DNA from: Deroplatys truncata | Lineage: Eukaryota; Arthropoda; Insecta; Mantodea; Mantidae | NCBI GenBank assembly: GCA_030765065.1 | Contig: CM060975.1 | Span: 164,644,993 to 164,708,992 of the forward strand | Direction: 5' to 3' | Length of the DNA: 64,000 nt | Shown: one piece after another, positions 35,779 to 47,442 of the stretch | How positions within the stretch are numbered: the stretch's first letter is position 1 | Layout: each line of letters starts with the position of its first letter | The notes under the pieces: generated by a model | What the model was told of the DNA's origin: nothing | The model's database searches: none | The model's input: the letters and a program-made list of their open reading frames with translations, nothing else | Position numbers and translations under genes: made by a program

Positions 35779-37480
35779 TTAAGTAAAGTCAAAAGTTCCA
35801 AATGTCCCCCAGGTTAGCTGAGGACCTCTGAGAGGTTGAGGGCTGTAAAGGGGGGCCAGCTGGTGGCGGCGGTGGTGCACTTTCCCCACGGGCTGCACCG
35901 GCGTATGACAACCCGGTTTGCACCAGTGTCGGATTGTGATGGGCTTTGGCCCTGATGGAGCACTTAGATTTGCCCTGGCAAGCTGCCAGTTGGCGGCGGT
36001 GGCGTTAGTGTACGAACGTCTCGCACTCCCTGTAGCTGGCAGGATGCGCCTCCCTGCAGTTTGTGCAAAAGGGACTGGCGTCATCCTTGGCCCGTTTTGA
36101 GCACTAGGTCAGGCGGTGGAAGCCAATGCAAAGGACGTACCGCAGGTCAGATTACACAATTTATATGTATGGCCCAGTTGCTGGCAGTTGTAGCACTGGG
36201 TGATGTTATTGCTCGCTTTGAGGACCTCCACAATGACCATCATGTTACAGATTACCCGCTCTTTTAAGAGGTTTTGGTTTGTGGTGGTTCGGGCGAGAGG
36301 TACCTGGAACTTAGGTAGAGGCCGCCCCCTCAGTTTTAGCTGCTGGAGCTGCACCCCGGTGTAGCCTTTGTTCTCTAGATTTTCTTTCAGGAAATGCTCG
36401 TCGAGGTCGGCCAGCAGACTCACATAAGTAGCTAGTCGCTGCGCGGTGTGAGGCTGTAGTGTTGAATTCCCGCGGCGTCCAATAGCTTTATGTTCGACCC
36501 AGCGTCAGCTTTCCTCTGCAGGAAGTGTTTGATGCAATGCCGCGTGCATTGCAAGGAGGGATAGGATTTTGGAGGTTAAGCTGGAATCGGGAATGATTAT
36601 TCTGGGGGGTTATCGCTGTTTGTTGACGGGGTGGGGGAGTATTGTTTGTGGCAGTGGAAGTGGAGTGGGTAGGGTTGCTGCTGGTGATTGATTTTTGTGT
36701 TAATGTTTGTTGCTCACCGGGTCAGATGTTCACCGGTGTCGCTGATATTTAGGAACGCTTGTAGCGTTCCTGTGGCAGCTGCTCCATCGGTGGCGTATCG
36801 GTGTTGTCCTCTGGCGTCAGTACCGCAAACTTATTGTAGGTGACGGTAGTAGCCGCAGACTGCTGCCGGGTCTTCTTCCTCGGCATTGGGCATTGCCTCT
36901 CGGTGTCCGAGTAACTGTCGTGCCCCCGTTACTAGGGTGAAGGCGTCTCTTTCTGGGGACGTAAATGCCCAGCCCTAGTCTAATTGCACTAGTTGGGGCT
37001 TTCAGAGGTCTGGTTCTCTGTAACAAAATCCTAGGTCGAGGGCTATTTTTTTGAAGTCAACGCTTTTTGGGTACACTTCTATTAGGAGTTCCTTGTAGTA
37101 TATTATTTCGCTCTCAGTTCGGCGACGTCCTTTTTTAACTGGATGACCCGGGCATCGGCAGTCCGCTCAGTATACATTGTTTCAGGTTCCCCGCCAGTCA
37201 CCGTTTCGGCCAATGTTTGTATTGTACAATAGGCGAGGATAGCGCTAAGTTGGCTTGGCTTCGCCCTCCTCAAGCTTAATAAAATTAATCTAAACCTAAA
37301 ACTGCTCGCCAGAACACTGACAGCACCCGAGGAAGGAGTAGCTGCTGGTGCTGCGGCCGCCGCCATGTTGCATGCGGCTGATGCCATATTAAATGCCGAG
37401 AGCCGCAAAGGCTCCTGGGAGGCACCTGCGTGGCCGTCAAGATTGCGTGGGGATGCGCTGATAACGTACAACAAAGGCAC
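35779..37480 (-). pseudogene. LINE ORF1 (Gag-like, PRE_C2HC and zinc knuckles), broken
   Basis: ORF1 proteins bind the element RNA. The N-terminal part (37480-37103) is Ala-rich and ends in a short coiled-coil-like stretch, TERTADARVIQLKKDVAELR. The C-terminal open piece (36423-36109) reads ENLENKGYTGVQLQQLKLRG, RPLPKFQVPLARTTTNQNLL, and CNMMVIVEVLKASNNITQCY: the PRE_C2HC domain that precedes zinc knuckles in Jockey ORF1. It is followed by the first knuckle CYNCQQLGHTYKLC. The next knuckles are out of frame around 35900-36080. Stops and frameshifts separate all parts. Confidence 0.75.
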
Positions 37481-37499
37481 ACGCCGACACGTTCCACAC

Positions 37500-38860
37500 T
37501 TTGTGGCTTTGGTTTTCTAGAGGTTCTAGTCTACTTAATACTAACAGTGCACAAATACACGAACACAAACACTACACAGGTACTATTTACACACACGTAT
37601 ACACATATTTACATTGTAAAAACTGAAAATAATACTGTAACTGGCTTTCGGAGTTAAGTTTGCGTGCTTTTTAACTTTTGATTTTGTTGTTTGTGAAAAA
37701 AAAAACACTGCAAAAATAAGCCGTCACATGTCCGGTGTGTATTTTGAAAACACCTAATTGGAGGTTCGGGACAATTTATCTTAGCAATTGGTGTGGAAAG
37801 TTTTTTATTTCACGGGGCGCAGGAAAACCGTACGTACACCTCGGTGTCGGAACTCACTATCATGCATCACCTAAAAAGCCTTGTAAGTGCTAGTAACACA
37901 TCTGTTTTATAAGGTACTGCCAGGATGTCCTCAACTTTGATGAAAACAGGTCTGATTATTTCATTTAAAGTCTCTTAATTTTATGCATTGTTTAAGTTTC
38001 GTAAAAATTTATAAAACTGGACCTGATCACGCTAAAGTATTAGAAAATCCGCTTTACTCACTGATATTTTGATTTGCTCATCCCCCGAATAAATAATTGC
38101 CGATAGAATAAGAGCATCAAGCAAGGTAGCGCAATATGTGGCCTCTTTGTGGCTAACGTGACAGGATATGGCGCGAATCTCACGTAGTAATGGTAGTCTT
38201 AAACATGGCTAACATTGAATGGCTTTATGATATAACTGTCCGTTTTCCACGCGTATAACGAGCAGTTTATTTGTTTGTTTAGAATATGGATGTATTAGTC
38301 GACTGTAATTTCATGACTGGACTGGAAGCATCAACTGATTACAGTTCGCACCGTAGCGGGTTTATCTCGTTAGCCACGCGGGCTGTTAAATATCCTATAC
38401 ACACCTACACTCCCCAGCCTTTTCACCGGTCCATATAATTCACACAGTAAGCAGATGACGCTATTTATGGTGTAAAGCCATTACAGGCAAAGAAAAAGTA
38501 GAAAACATATCAGCATATTACATAAATGGGCAAAGAAATGGGGAGTTGCCGTGAACAGGACAAAAAGAAAATAATAGGGGAATATGAAAGAGCTATGTAG
38601 AAAAGCATGTACATCATTCAATAAAACAAAAATCATAGCAAGACTAGGAAGGAATTACAAACTGTAAACTAAGCATCGTTGTACCTTCAAAACCAAAAAC
38701 GATAAGTCGTTCTCAACCCCCTAAGATGCCTTTCCAAAAGTAGACTTTCCAATTACTAAACTAAAACCATTTACATCCCCCTGATGACGGCGATAACAAC
38801 CACCCAACAGCACCTGAACGTACATAAGAGAAAATCAGAACATTGGGAGAAAATGCATCA
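37500..38860. other. LINE 5' flank and unassigned sequence
   Basis: The first few hundred bases may be the 5' untranslated region of the Jockey element, but I cannot place its 5' end. A weak LINE-like phrase, RTKRK then GEYERAM, occurs near 38550. Otherwise nothing is recognised. Confidence 0.35.
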
Positions 38861-38869
38861 GAGTAGTAT

Positions 38870-39640
38870 ACCAACAGCCGTGGTGCGGGCGCTGCGGACC
38901 CTTAGCACTTGTGGTACTTCTGACGTTACTAGAAGTACGCCGGGCCGCACATTCGAGCCCCTCCGTAGGTACGGGAGTTGTTCGGATTGGATTGGACTCG
39001 GCGGGGCAGTGGTTCCCGATACCCATGGGAGATTGGGTACGCTTGGCTGGTTAAGACGTCCCGATGTTCTCCGGCACCAGCCATGAGGGAGAGCTGGTAG
39101 ACGGTTAGCTAGGTACTGTCGCCCCCACCGAGGTTGTTCGGTAGTCTCCCCCAGTAGGGTTTTTCTCTATTGGCCTGACGCGCGTAAGTGGCGTATGCAC
39201 TTCCGTCCCTGTTTGGAAGGGACGAGGGAAGGACGTGTTCTTAACTCAACCCCGACCACGCAGGGGGAGCGGGTTTTAAAATAGGTACTGCCCTAATGGA
39301 AAAAATCCGCGAGCTCGTTCTGCCGGGTTGCAGGGAATAAGCTGGACTCTGAGTAGTCAGAGATCCGGCCCCGTGTTGTCATCGAACTATAAAATCGAAG
39401 ATATGTGTCCGTGCGCGAAATTACAACCAATAGACGAACACATTAAAAACGCAACTACAAAATTCGCAAGCTACGCGGCGGAATACCATCCTACAACGGC
39501 CAGAAACCACAAAATGGAAGACAGCACAAAAATTGCGAACCTCACTTAAGATCAACAAGAAAAAGAATTACGGCAACGTTTGAATAACCTACTACATATG
39601 GGAGATACTGGAATAATAATATTAATAATAATAATAATAA
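38870..39640 (+). mobile_element. GC-rich retroelement-like block with (AAT)n tail
   Basis: The first 430 bp are much richer in G and C than the surroundings, with GCCGTGGTGCGGGCGCTGCG at the start. The block ends at about 39640 with AATAATAATATTAATAATAA, the type of simple tail found on LINEs and SINEs. Short frames within (38784-39086, 39328-39549) show no known domain. It may be a SINE or a truncated LINE end; I cannot tell which. Confidence 0.4.
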
Positions 39641-39929
39641 TTTTATAGACAGAATTACATGTTTACACGTCTTTCTGTTTCTAAAGTTTTATTTTTCTTC
39701 TCCACTCATCCCTGCCATTCCTTTCTTCTGCTCCTCCAGTCCTTTTTGATTTCATCCTCGTTCTTATTCCCTGCATCCAATCATTCCTGCGTCTGCCCCT
39801 TCCTCTTCTCCCAGATGGACATCACTCTCAAGCCTATCTACGTATACTTTCTTCTGGCATTCTCCACCAATTTGGTTGTTTATAGCTCACATATTCTACC
39901 AAAGATTCCTTAACTTTGATTTTCTCCTT

Positions 39930-40365
39930 AATAACAGTATTTCTATTTTTTTCTATTTGAATGCCTTGTTGCCCTTTTTAAAAAGTCCGGTTTCATAGAC
40001 AATAGTTTTGATATTAAATCCTTATTGAGTTTTCAAGTTTCAGTCCCTATGTTACGGTAATTCTCACTATTAATTTGTTACTTGCAGTTCAGTTTTTTTT
40101 GTTATATTTGTGTCCCATAAATTACTCATTAACATGACTGCTGTTGGTCTATCTTTGTTAATTCGGTTCTCATCCTCCTGTATATCTTCTTTATCAATTC
40201 TAATTCAACATCTTATATAAAATACATTATCTAAATTTATTTTAAGGCCCATTTTTCTAAACCAAAATTGCTCTTTGTAAATAGGTATACATTAAATAAG
40301 GTGAGTGTCATACTGCAACCTTGACGCAGATCCTTTGCGAGTTTAACTCCTTTCGACATCAATTT
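39930..40365 (-). pseudogene. LINE reverse-transcriptase remnant
   Basis: On the minus strand the sequence reads GVKLAKDLRQGCSMTLTLFN VYL, the GLRQGCPLSPxLFNIYL block of LINE reverse transcriptases in worn form, then GLEKWALKINLDNVF. Past it only scattered similarity remains. A microsatellite hairpin flanks it on the right. Confidence 0.6.
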
Positions 40366-40370
40366 CCCGA

Positions 40371-40401
<31 letters not shown>

Positions 40402-40431
40402 AATTATTATTAATAATAATAATAATAATTG
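40371..40431. repeat. (ATT)n/(AAT)n inverted microsatellite
   Basis: A run of ATT triplets (40371-40400) is followed by AAT triplets (40411-40431), so the two halves can form a hairpin. Confidence 0.95.
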
Positions 40432-40519
40432 ATATGTTACATAACACAACTTTCTAAACATAATATCATTTACCCGTATATCTCTTCTGTAATCTAGTAC
40501 ATAAAATTGTTTATTTTTC

Positions 40520-41147
40520 TGTTTCATGTTAATCGAGATAAACGTTTGAAGAAGCGGTTTCATTACACATTTTGGTGTATATGCAAGGAGGCTGAAGAGA
40601 TGGTCAAATATTTCAAAAAATGGGTTCATGTGTGTTGCCTTTGAAATTCCACTCCATACGTGACCACGAGAAAGAAAGAAATGGCGATTTAGCACTCGAA
40701 ATAGTGTAAAATATTTTAAAATTTGAACCATTAACATCATCTCCAAAATGGTTAACGCCATAAAGAAATATTGGAATTAAATGGTGTGTTTTAACGAGAG
40801 CTACAATTTTGGTCAAGTACAATTTTGTCCACCTGTTATGGTTTACTAGTTATTCAAAAGTATACAATATTCATTCAAAATGAAGAAAACTTCATAGGCT
40901 ACTCGAAGAAAATTGAAAATGCACATGATATTTGTAATGCAGGTATCCTTAACATATGGTACTTCAATTAAAATCCCTAGGTTTTTGATTAGATAAAAAG
41001 TGACACAAATGTTCGTGCAAAAGGTAGTTTGGGGTATGGGAACATTCTTGAAAATCTTCTTGTCGCATTCTTGGAAGATACCGTGCTTAAATGTCAAGTT
41101 TGGTATTCATCCAGTAGCTTGAGTTATGCTGTTCACACGCGCACGCG

Positions 41148-41201
<54 letters not shown>

Positions 41202-41202
41202 T
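40520..41202 (+). repeat. R-family repeat, copy 7, first part
   Basis: Landmarks are CATGTTAATCGAGATAAACG, ACCTGTTATGGTTTACTAGT, TTCAAAATGAAGAAAACTTC, CGCATTCTTGGAAGATACCG and TTGAGTTATGCTGTTCACAC, ending in a long (AC)n run (41149-41200). The copy is cut there by a 2.08-kb element and resumes at 43284 with TCTGGATTGAGGGAACCCCA. Confidence 0.85.
41149..41200. repeat. (AC)n microsatellite at the fixed R-family site
   Basis: About 25 AC repeats lie directly after the GCTGTTCACA phrase, the same place where other R copies have GT/AC or CTA tracts. Confidence 0.97.
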
Positions 41203-43279
41203 GAGGCCTTTAGAATAGCAGAGGTGTATGCGCCAAAGTATGCATTTTTGTTTTTTCTTGCAACATAAAGTATGAAGAGTACTCTTTTATGCCTGTTATG
41301 GCCGTGTGCACCATTCTCGATCAAGATTTTACTGTGGTAAAATATGTATTTTACCGCGGTGAACGGTCATTTGTGGTGCATCGACGCCGGTAAAAGTTTA
41401 TCGAGGGTTTTACCGCGGTTAAATCTGACCGGCCATGAACGGCGGTTTTCGCCGATTATTTCCAACTCTTCTGCTGAAATATTAAAATGGCGGAACGATA
41501 TAGGTTAGAATTCCCAACAAATAGATACACTCCATTTTCGCCAATGAATTACATCCTGATAAAGTTAGTTTAATGTACTTTGTCACTTTTAATGCTTAAG
41601 ACCTTTTTTTTTTTCCTGCACAGGTGCCTTAAATATCTTGACCCAAGATGTAACGAAAACCCACAGAATCACGCCGTTACATAACATAATTATATCAGTT
41701 GATGCATAGTTCCAAGAACAAGGCAGAAATAAGAGGAGTAATGAATGGATTTAGTGCAATTAATACATTTTCAAGAATATTATGTACTTTAATTGCACAG
41801 GTATAGGAATCCGGTAACCTGAACTGTTCAGTGCCGAAGTCTGTAACCTAAGGTAGTCATCGTGGTGTGGGGGTGGCGTGTGCGCTTTCCATTCAAGGTG
41901 TTTCGGGTTCAAATTTTGTTTGGGAGTATATTTTTTTTCTGCCTGTTTTTTCACAATGAATATCGACTAAGGTAGCTGGAATGTAGTCAGTGTGGAAAGA
42001 AACAAAGAAAGAAAGAGGTCTATAAAGTTCAGCATATTTTTCTAATCAGTTGTAAGGTCAACTTTTCCTACGTATCCATCTTAAAGTTATTGCTTCTATC
42101 TCTATACTTTCTATCTTTTCTTAAGAATTTCATGTTAAATTTAATAAACAGTAGATAATCCTTGGTCTGGTTTTGCTTTCCGCCATTGCACGCTGAACTA
42201 CATCCATACGCTTCAGCAAAGAGGTAGAACAAGTGAAAAACAGACGACATGGTACATCCTGGTGCGTTCAGTAGAGTTTACCTAAATGAACGGTGCGCTC
42301 AATTAAGGTGAGTGCCTGCCAGGTAACCACGGTCACCCAAACTGCGGTGAACATTGGTCCCTGAAGGGTTTGTTTAACGAGAATGGTGCACAAGGCCATT
42401 AGTGTTAATGGTCGATACGCCATGGAAATGAACGAACTCCCCATTTGAATACAGCATGGTCTTCGACCATACGTGCTGCAGCTGAATCTCGAGAATAGCA
42501 AAGGCGTATGAACCAGCCTGCCGGCCGTGGCTATGCTGCGACAACAGCTCTTTAGCAGAACATAGTAAAAAATCACTTAACAGAAGGTATTCTTTATTTT
42601 CAATCCTTTAACCCTCATAAATTGTTATTCCTCAACCATTTTAAATCATTTTGTGGTTTTGTAAATAGTTTTTGTCTGGATGCATTCCTTCCTATACGGG
42701 GTATCTGTTTAGTTCAGTCTGTTGCTCTTAAAGAAAGTTGTAAATACATCCTGGTGGCTTGCAGCTCTCGGATTAAGTTTTATTTAGTGCATTTAGTGTT
42801 GTGTATTTAAAGTAGTGGTGTTTATTAACGACCACTGAACAAGCCTTTGTACATTTAACGTAATTATTTACTATCTTCGGTGAGCTAAACGTTATACTTT
42901 TGCTTTACTTATTTCTTTATATTCATTTTATTATTTGTTAATATTAGAGCAAATATTTGTGGTAAATATTTACTAATATTAGTTAAAGTACTTCTTGCAA
43001 AATGCTAACTTTACAAGTAAACAGTTTTGGCTATCACACGCATGAAAGCATGCCTTACTTAAATAACATTGTCGATGGAATTAGCCTTCAAAAACCTTGT
43101 ATATCTGTCAAATAACATTTTACAATCATAATTAATAGTATTAATGCGTTAGGTTCACATCTGAATACTTCTTTATGTCTTTATCGATTATTCTAATATA
43201 TAATGCTTAGTAAAACTTTAATCACATTTTTCTGAAAACTAGCTTTTGGCGCATACGCCTTTGCTATTCTAAGCACCTC
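41203..43279. mobile_element. 2.08-kb terminal-inverted-repeat element, class unknown
   Basis: The ends are inverted copies of each other: GAGGCCTTTAGAATAGCAGA (41203) with GGTGTATGCGCCA, and on the right TGGCGCATACGCC with TTTGCTATTCTAAGCACCTC (ends 43279). AATT flanks both ends (41199-41202, 43280-43283). Excising it joins the two parts of R copy 7. A third partial copy of the end, AGAATAGCAAAGGCGTATG, lies inside near 42496. No transposase remains. A Harbinger-like element has inserted into it. Confidence 0.75.
41299..42398. mobile_element. 1100-bp PIF/Harbinger-like non-autonomous element
   Basis: The left end is TGGCCGTGTGCACCATTCTC and the right end is its complement with one difference (GAGAATGGTGCACAAGGCCA). 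Both are flanked by TTA (41296-41298 and 42399-42401), the TWA target duplication of PIF/Harbinger. Subterminal sequence is rich in the motif TTTTACCGCGGT. A tRNA-like stretch with the B-box-like GGGTTCAAATTTTG occurs near 41905. No transposase or Myb-like gene is encoded. Confidence 0.85.
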
Positions 43280-43283
43280 AATT

Positions 43284-43393
43284 AAGCCTTTATCTAAAAA
43301 TGATCTTCTGGATTGAGGGAACCCCAAAATATGTATTTCTGGTTATTTCCGAATCTTTGAGTGCAATGGAATACTTCCTCTTCTTGTATAGGT
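43284..43393 (+). repeat. R-family repeat, copy 7, second part
   Basis: GATTGAGGGAACCCCAAAAT, ATGTATTTCTGG, GAATACTTCCTCTTCTTGTA. The final bases of R (GTAGAGAAAGTAAAAAC) lie at about 43964, after a SINE-like insertion. Confidence 0.8.
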
Positions 43394-43954
43394 GATACCG
43401 AGTGGAATTGCTCAGGCGGTAACGTCTGCGGTCCACATTCGGAAGGTCCCGAGATCGATCACCTGCCATCTTCATCCTGACATATGGGCTTTTTCGGGGG
43501 TTTCGCGGGTAGTCTGGAGCGGTTTCTTTCCACCTCCGAATTTCCTGTACCTCCATTTAGTTCCATTCTTCATTTCCGTTATCCTACATCCCGTTGGTCT
43601 CTTTCAAGCTCGGGAGTGTCGGCGATGGTATTTCGGTGCAGCGTGACGTGTGAAAAGGATGCTCTTTGTAACGCTCTCCGTCCCTCTACTTTCGGCTGGC
43701 TACCGCGGTATTCGAAACCCCTTGAGTGGCGTTGGACCCTTTCTATGTGGGGTGGGGTTCTCGATCTGCCTGTTCGTCTGCCGGTGTCTATATCTGCAAA
43801 CTTAGGGATCCTGTCATTGGTGTACCGTCGATCCTGGATCCGAGGATCCGATGTCTCCTCTCGCTTCATCCTTCATCCGCGGAAGTCCCCTCGTGTGACG
43901 TATGTACAGTATCCATTCTGGATCGGTGCCATTTCTCTCCGTAAAAAAGGTAAG
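43394..43954 (+). mobile_element. SINE-E, long tRNA-headed unit in R copy 7
   Basis: The insert is flanked by ATAGGT (43388-43393 and 43955-43960). Its head, ATTGCTCAGGCGGTAACGTC with GGTCCCGAGATCGATCACC, resembles Pol III A and B boxes. The 561-bp body is C/T-rich and much richer in GC than the surroundings, ending in GTAAAAAAGG. The frames of up to 160 codons across it, on both strands, reflect composition and show no domain. The length is high for a SINE, so a composite or LINE-derived tail is possible. Confidence 0.6.
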
Positions 43955-44514
43955 ATAGGTAGGTAGTAGAGAAAGTAAAAACATAATACACAGTAAGTTC
44001 AAACTGAAACTCTAACTTGATGTGTCACGCTGACATAAACTGCTTTTATAATTTAATAATTCTATAATTGTGAATACAATGTAGTGATTGTATAACTACT
44101 GATGAATTGTTTTTTCTGCCTCACTTTAATTCAGATGTAACATCATGTATATCACCACAATATGAACAATGTACTACAAATGAATGAATAAATAAAATAA
44201 TACAAGTCTTGCGATATAAGAAAGAAAAAGAAAGAAATAAACAAGCAAATGACACAATCCAAACAAAGCAAATAAGTATAAACCAAAAAAGTACCTCAGA
44301 GGCTAAAGAGAAATAAACACTAAGCAGCCATAAGGCTAACTAGCCCTAAAACTCCCATCTTTTATTCATTTTGGCATTAAGTACGTGAGGTGTAAGCTTA
44401 AAGAATTAGGGCACGCCTTTTCTGGGCTTCAAAGTGATGAATTACTCACACTGCATGTATTACCAAATCTGATAAACTTTATCGGGATCAGACATCAAAA
44501 TAAAATTTCTTATT

Positions 44515-45235
44515 GACTTATTTAAATCGGCAGCTTTTGGTTTCTCTTCTATGTACTTACAGTAAGTAGAGGAAGTATTGTATTCCAGCCAAACATTTGA
44601 TACCGAGATTTCGTCACGAATGCATGTTTTGCAGCCACCTATTCCCAACAAAGCATTTTAGAATAAGGTTCGTGTTTGTGTCTTTGAATAGCATAACTCA
44701 GAAACGAAAATTCGGTTAAATACCAAACTTGGTATTCAAGTTCCTTCATTCTGAGTGACTTTTTTATAACTGGTAAACCGTAAGATATAGACAAAATCTT
44801 ACTACACAAAACTACATATCTTGTTAGAACACACAGTTTAGTAATTTTATTTTACTCTTATTATTTCTTGTGGAGTTAACCGTTTCCAAGATATTCTTTG
44901 TTAATGGTTTGAATTTTCAAATAATTAAACTTTTCTCAAATAGGAAGTCTTTTTTCGTTTTATTCTTCAGGACATACAAAGAGAACGGAATTTCAAATCC
45001 ATTACATAACGATCAGCTCTTAAAAGATTTGACTATCGCTTAAGTCCACTATATTCCTCTATTCTCATTGTACGTACAAGGAAATACTTGTATGTAATAA
45101 AGCCATTTCTACAGAGGCATATCTCGATCATCATGAAGTAGATAGAAGAACGGGCTTCGTAATAATGGTTTGTTGAAGAATGGGTAAAGAAAGTCTGTGT
45201 CATGTGAATGTAACACATCAGGGATTTATCATTAT
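44515..45235 (-). repeat. R-family repeat, copy 8, internally deleted
   Basis: It starts TCTCTTCTATGTACTTAC and AGTAAGTAGAGGAAGTATTG, then GATACCGAGATTTCGTCACG, GCATAACTCAGAAACGAAAA and AATACCAAACTTGGTATTCA. It then jumps to CTTCATTCTGAGTGACTTTT and TAACTGGTAAACCGTAAG, and ends GTCATGTGAATGTAACACAT. About 200 bp present in copies 2 and 6 are missing at the jump. Confidence 0.85.
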
Positions 45236-47430
45236 TATTATTATTATTACTATAACGTCCATATGACTGAATCTACGCTGCTTACTTATCATACCTTAAT
45301 ACCAAATTAAATAAACACAAATGGAAATTTCCAATTTTTAGAAATAAAATAGAGTTGTAAGGGTTGTCTGGAGAAGTTCAATATCAACACCTGTTTACAA
45401 CGAGAAAATGGAATCTTTATAATCCAGGAAATTGCTGCGGAACATAGCAGAGTTAGTCGGATGACAGACAGTTAAGTAAGTAGGGAAATGTATGATCTTC
45501 AACACAAAAAGTGGATTAACTGCTTTTCACTGCGTCAAGAAGTAATTAAGACGTTGAGAAGGCGGTATACTGGTTGTTACATCTTTTTATTTCCATCGCT
45601 ATATGGTTTCTTTTAGAAGCTGTGAATCTGAACTCATGTGAGAGAAAGCTTCCAAAATGGTTGCAGTAATGAGCGTTGCAAATTTTATTGAGTTTTATGC
45701 AGATTAAAATTTTAAAAAGGAAAAACATCTTTTGTATAAAACGCTACGTGTGTATTTCTACACGTCACATTTTCATAGGGATTAAACAAACATTTCATAG
45801 TAAACATTGTTTTGTTACTTTCTCTACTTTAACTACACTCTGTCTGTCTTTTTTTTTTTAAAAAAAAAAAAAGAAGACTGCAGTGTGATTTGTTAAGGAA
45901 TTGTGTAAAACCATGAAATGGTATAAGCGTAAGTTATACTGAAAATGGAGCCAATATTTAGAATTTTTCATTTTTTTGTTGTGAGTCATCCGAGAAGGTG
46001 AATTCCACCCTCAAGTTCGAGATCGAGATTTCAAAGGAAATAAGGCTTTTTTATGCCCACTAAACTAGAGGACTGCAAAAGCGCGATCCGGTTTTTGAGC
46101 TCGGATTTTGCGCTCTCTCTGGATGCATGTTCTGTCGCAGTCGTGTTTCCTTTTATTTTTTTGTTTGTTTGTTTCTTTTTTCTTACTCTCCATTCTTTTG
46201 TACGGGGGGATTGTTGCGCGGTCATGTCGAGTGCTCGTGTTCTGCTTTAACCAAAAGAGCGACACAGAGCAGGTATAATATGTATTTGGCATTTGTGGCG
46301 TAAGTATAGTTCGTTCAGTGGCTTTTGAGCCAGTGGAGAGGGGAAATAAGGAATTCGCGAGGCAGCACGGTAGCAATAACAAAGAGCCGACACACGAAAT
46401 CGACCTTAACGCGACTAACCGGTTTTCTGCGCCTATCGCTGGTTCAAGATTGAACAGACAATAGTCTACACTCTACATCAAGAACAGTGTTGGTGGTGAG
46501 TCAGCTGTGCCTACCAATTTTGGAAATAGGTCACCCTTCAAGCCGCAATTACACTTTAAGTCCATTTTCTTCGTCTACGAACTTACTGACGTTTTTTAGA
46601 TAGGCGAAGGCTCAACATTCAGCAACAAAGCGGTTTAAGGGAGATAAGGTACTCCGGGAGTGCAGCAGATTATACAAACTTTCACGTTACAATGTGCATA
46701 GCTACTCAACTACTTAAGACCCCTGATAAGATGAACCAATATAAGTGTTCAGTATCCAAATCATTAAAACAAAATGGCTGAATTTTGTAAATAGATACAG
46801 GATAAGCTACGATAAATTAGAGACACGTCTATATTCAAAATGGACGATGTACAGTCAATACACAAATATTATTAAATAAAAGGTTAGTTGCAATTTCCGC
46901 GTAAACTAAGACATGTGTGTCTCAAATAGCATGCTTAATAAATTAGGCAAGTTAAATAATCATGTTATACGTCCAACAAAAAGCTAAAACACTCTTAAAA
47001 GATTATAACTACAAACAAAGTAATGAGGTGCTCCTGCGCGGCGTATAGCAGGTAAGAGCTAAGGTTTAACCTCGAAGGTTCTTTCAACCAAGCGTAAAAT
47101 TGGGCGAGTTGAATTTTACTGGTGAGCGTTAGTCGCCAGTAACGTCGAATCAAGTCTTCGGGTTGTTCATGGATTTTTTTCTCATTAATGCTTAGAAATT
47201 ATTACACAATGTAATTTTAGAATCCTCGAGCTTTCAAGGAAATTATAACCTAAATAGTTCTCGATTGTATAAACTTTGTAATGGAATGATATAAAAACCT
47301 AAACACAAACTGTTATTTTCTATCTTTCTGTCCCATTTGACCGGTATTACATCGCAAAGTGATGTTTTGAATGTCGGCTACCTTCATTCCTCATGCTTAT
47401 GCAGTTGTGACAGTATAGTCACATTTGTAA
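45236..47430. other. Mostly unassigned; small R fragment near 46000
   Basis: GAATTCCACCCTCAAGTTCG and ATCGAGATTTCAAAGGAAAT at 46000-46040 match one part of R. A T11/A13 inverted run lies at 45849-45873. No gene is recognised; frames at 46031-46382 overlap on both strands without domains. Confidence 0.4.
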
Positions 47431-47442
47431 CAGTCCTTCGCT

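Larger units (their letters stand above)
34400..37500 (-). mobile_element. Jockey-clade LINE, lacking its reverse transcriptase
   Basis: On the minus strand, right to left: a 5' region and ORF1 (37480 to about 35800) with a zinc-knuckle domain; the ORF2 endonuclease (about 35660 to 34880); and the ORF2 linker that precedes the reverse transcriptase (about 34680 to 34400). The element stops there, so the reverse transcriptase and 3' tail are missing. The segment is GC-richer than its surroundings. All frames carry breaks, so it is a fossil. Confidence 0.85.

Noticed and set aside
40237-40761. 174-codon minus-strand frame
   Set aside because: It joins an R-family stretch, an ATT microsatellite and the end of a LINE relic. 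The only meaningful part is the short reverse-transcriptase remnant.
41865-41930. tRNA-like sequence in the Harbinger-like element
   Set aside because: Only a B-box-like GGGTTCAAATTTTG and a weak A box; the stems do not pair, so not listed as an RNA gene.
43484-43966. 160-codon plus-strand frame
   Set aside because: It runs through the GC-rich SINE-like unit and out into R sequence. The opposite strand is also open, which points to composition and not coding.
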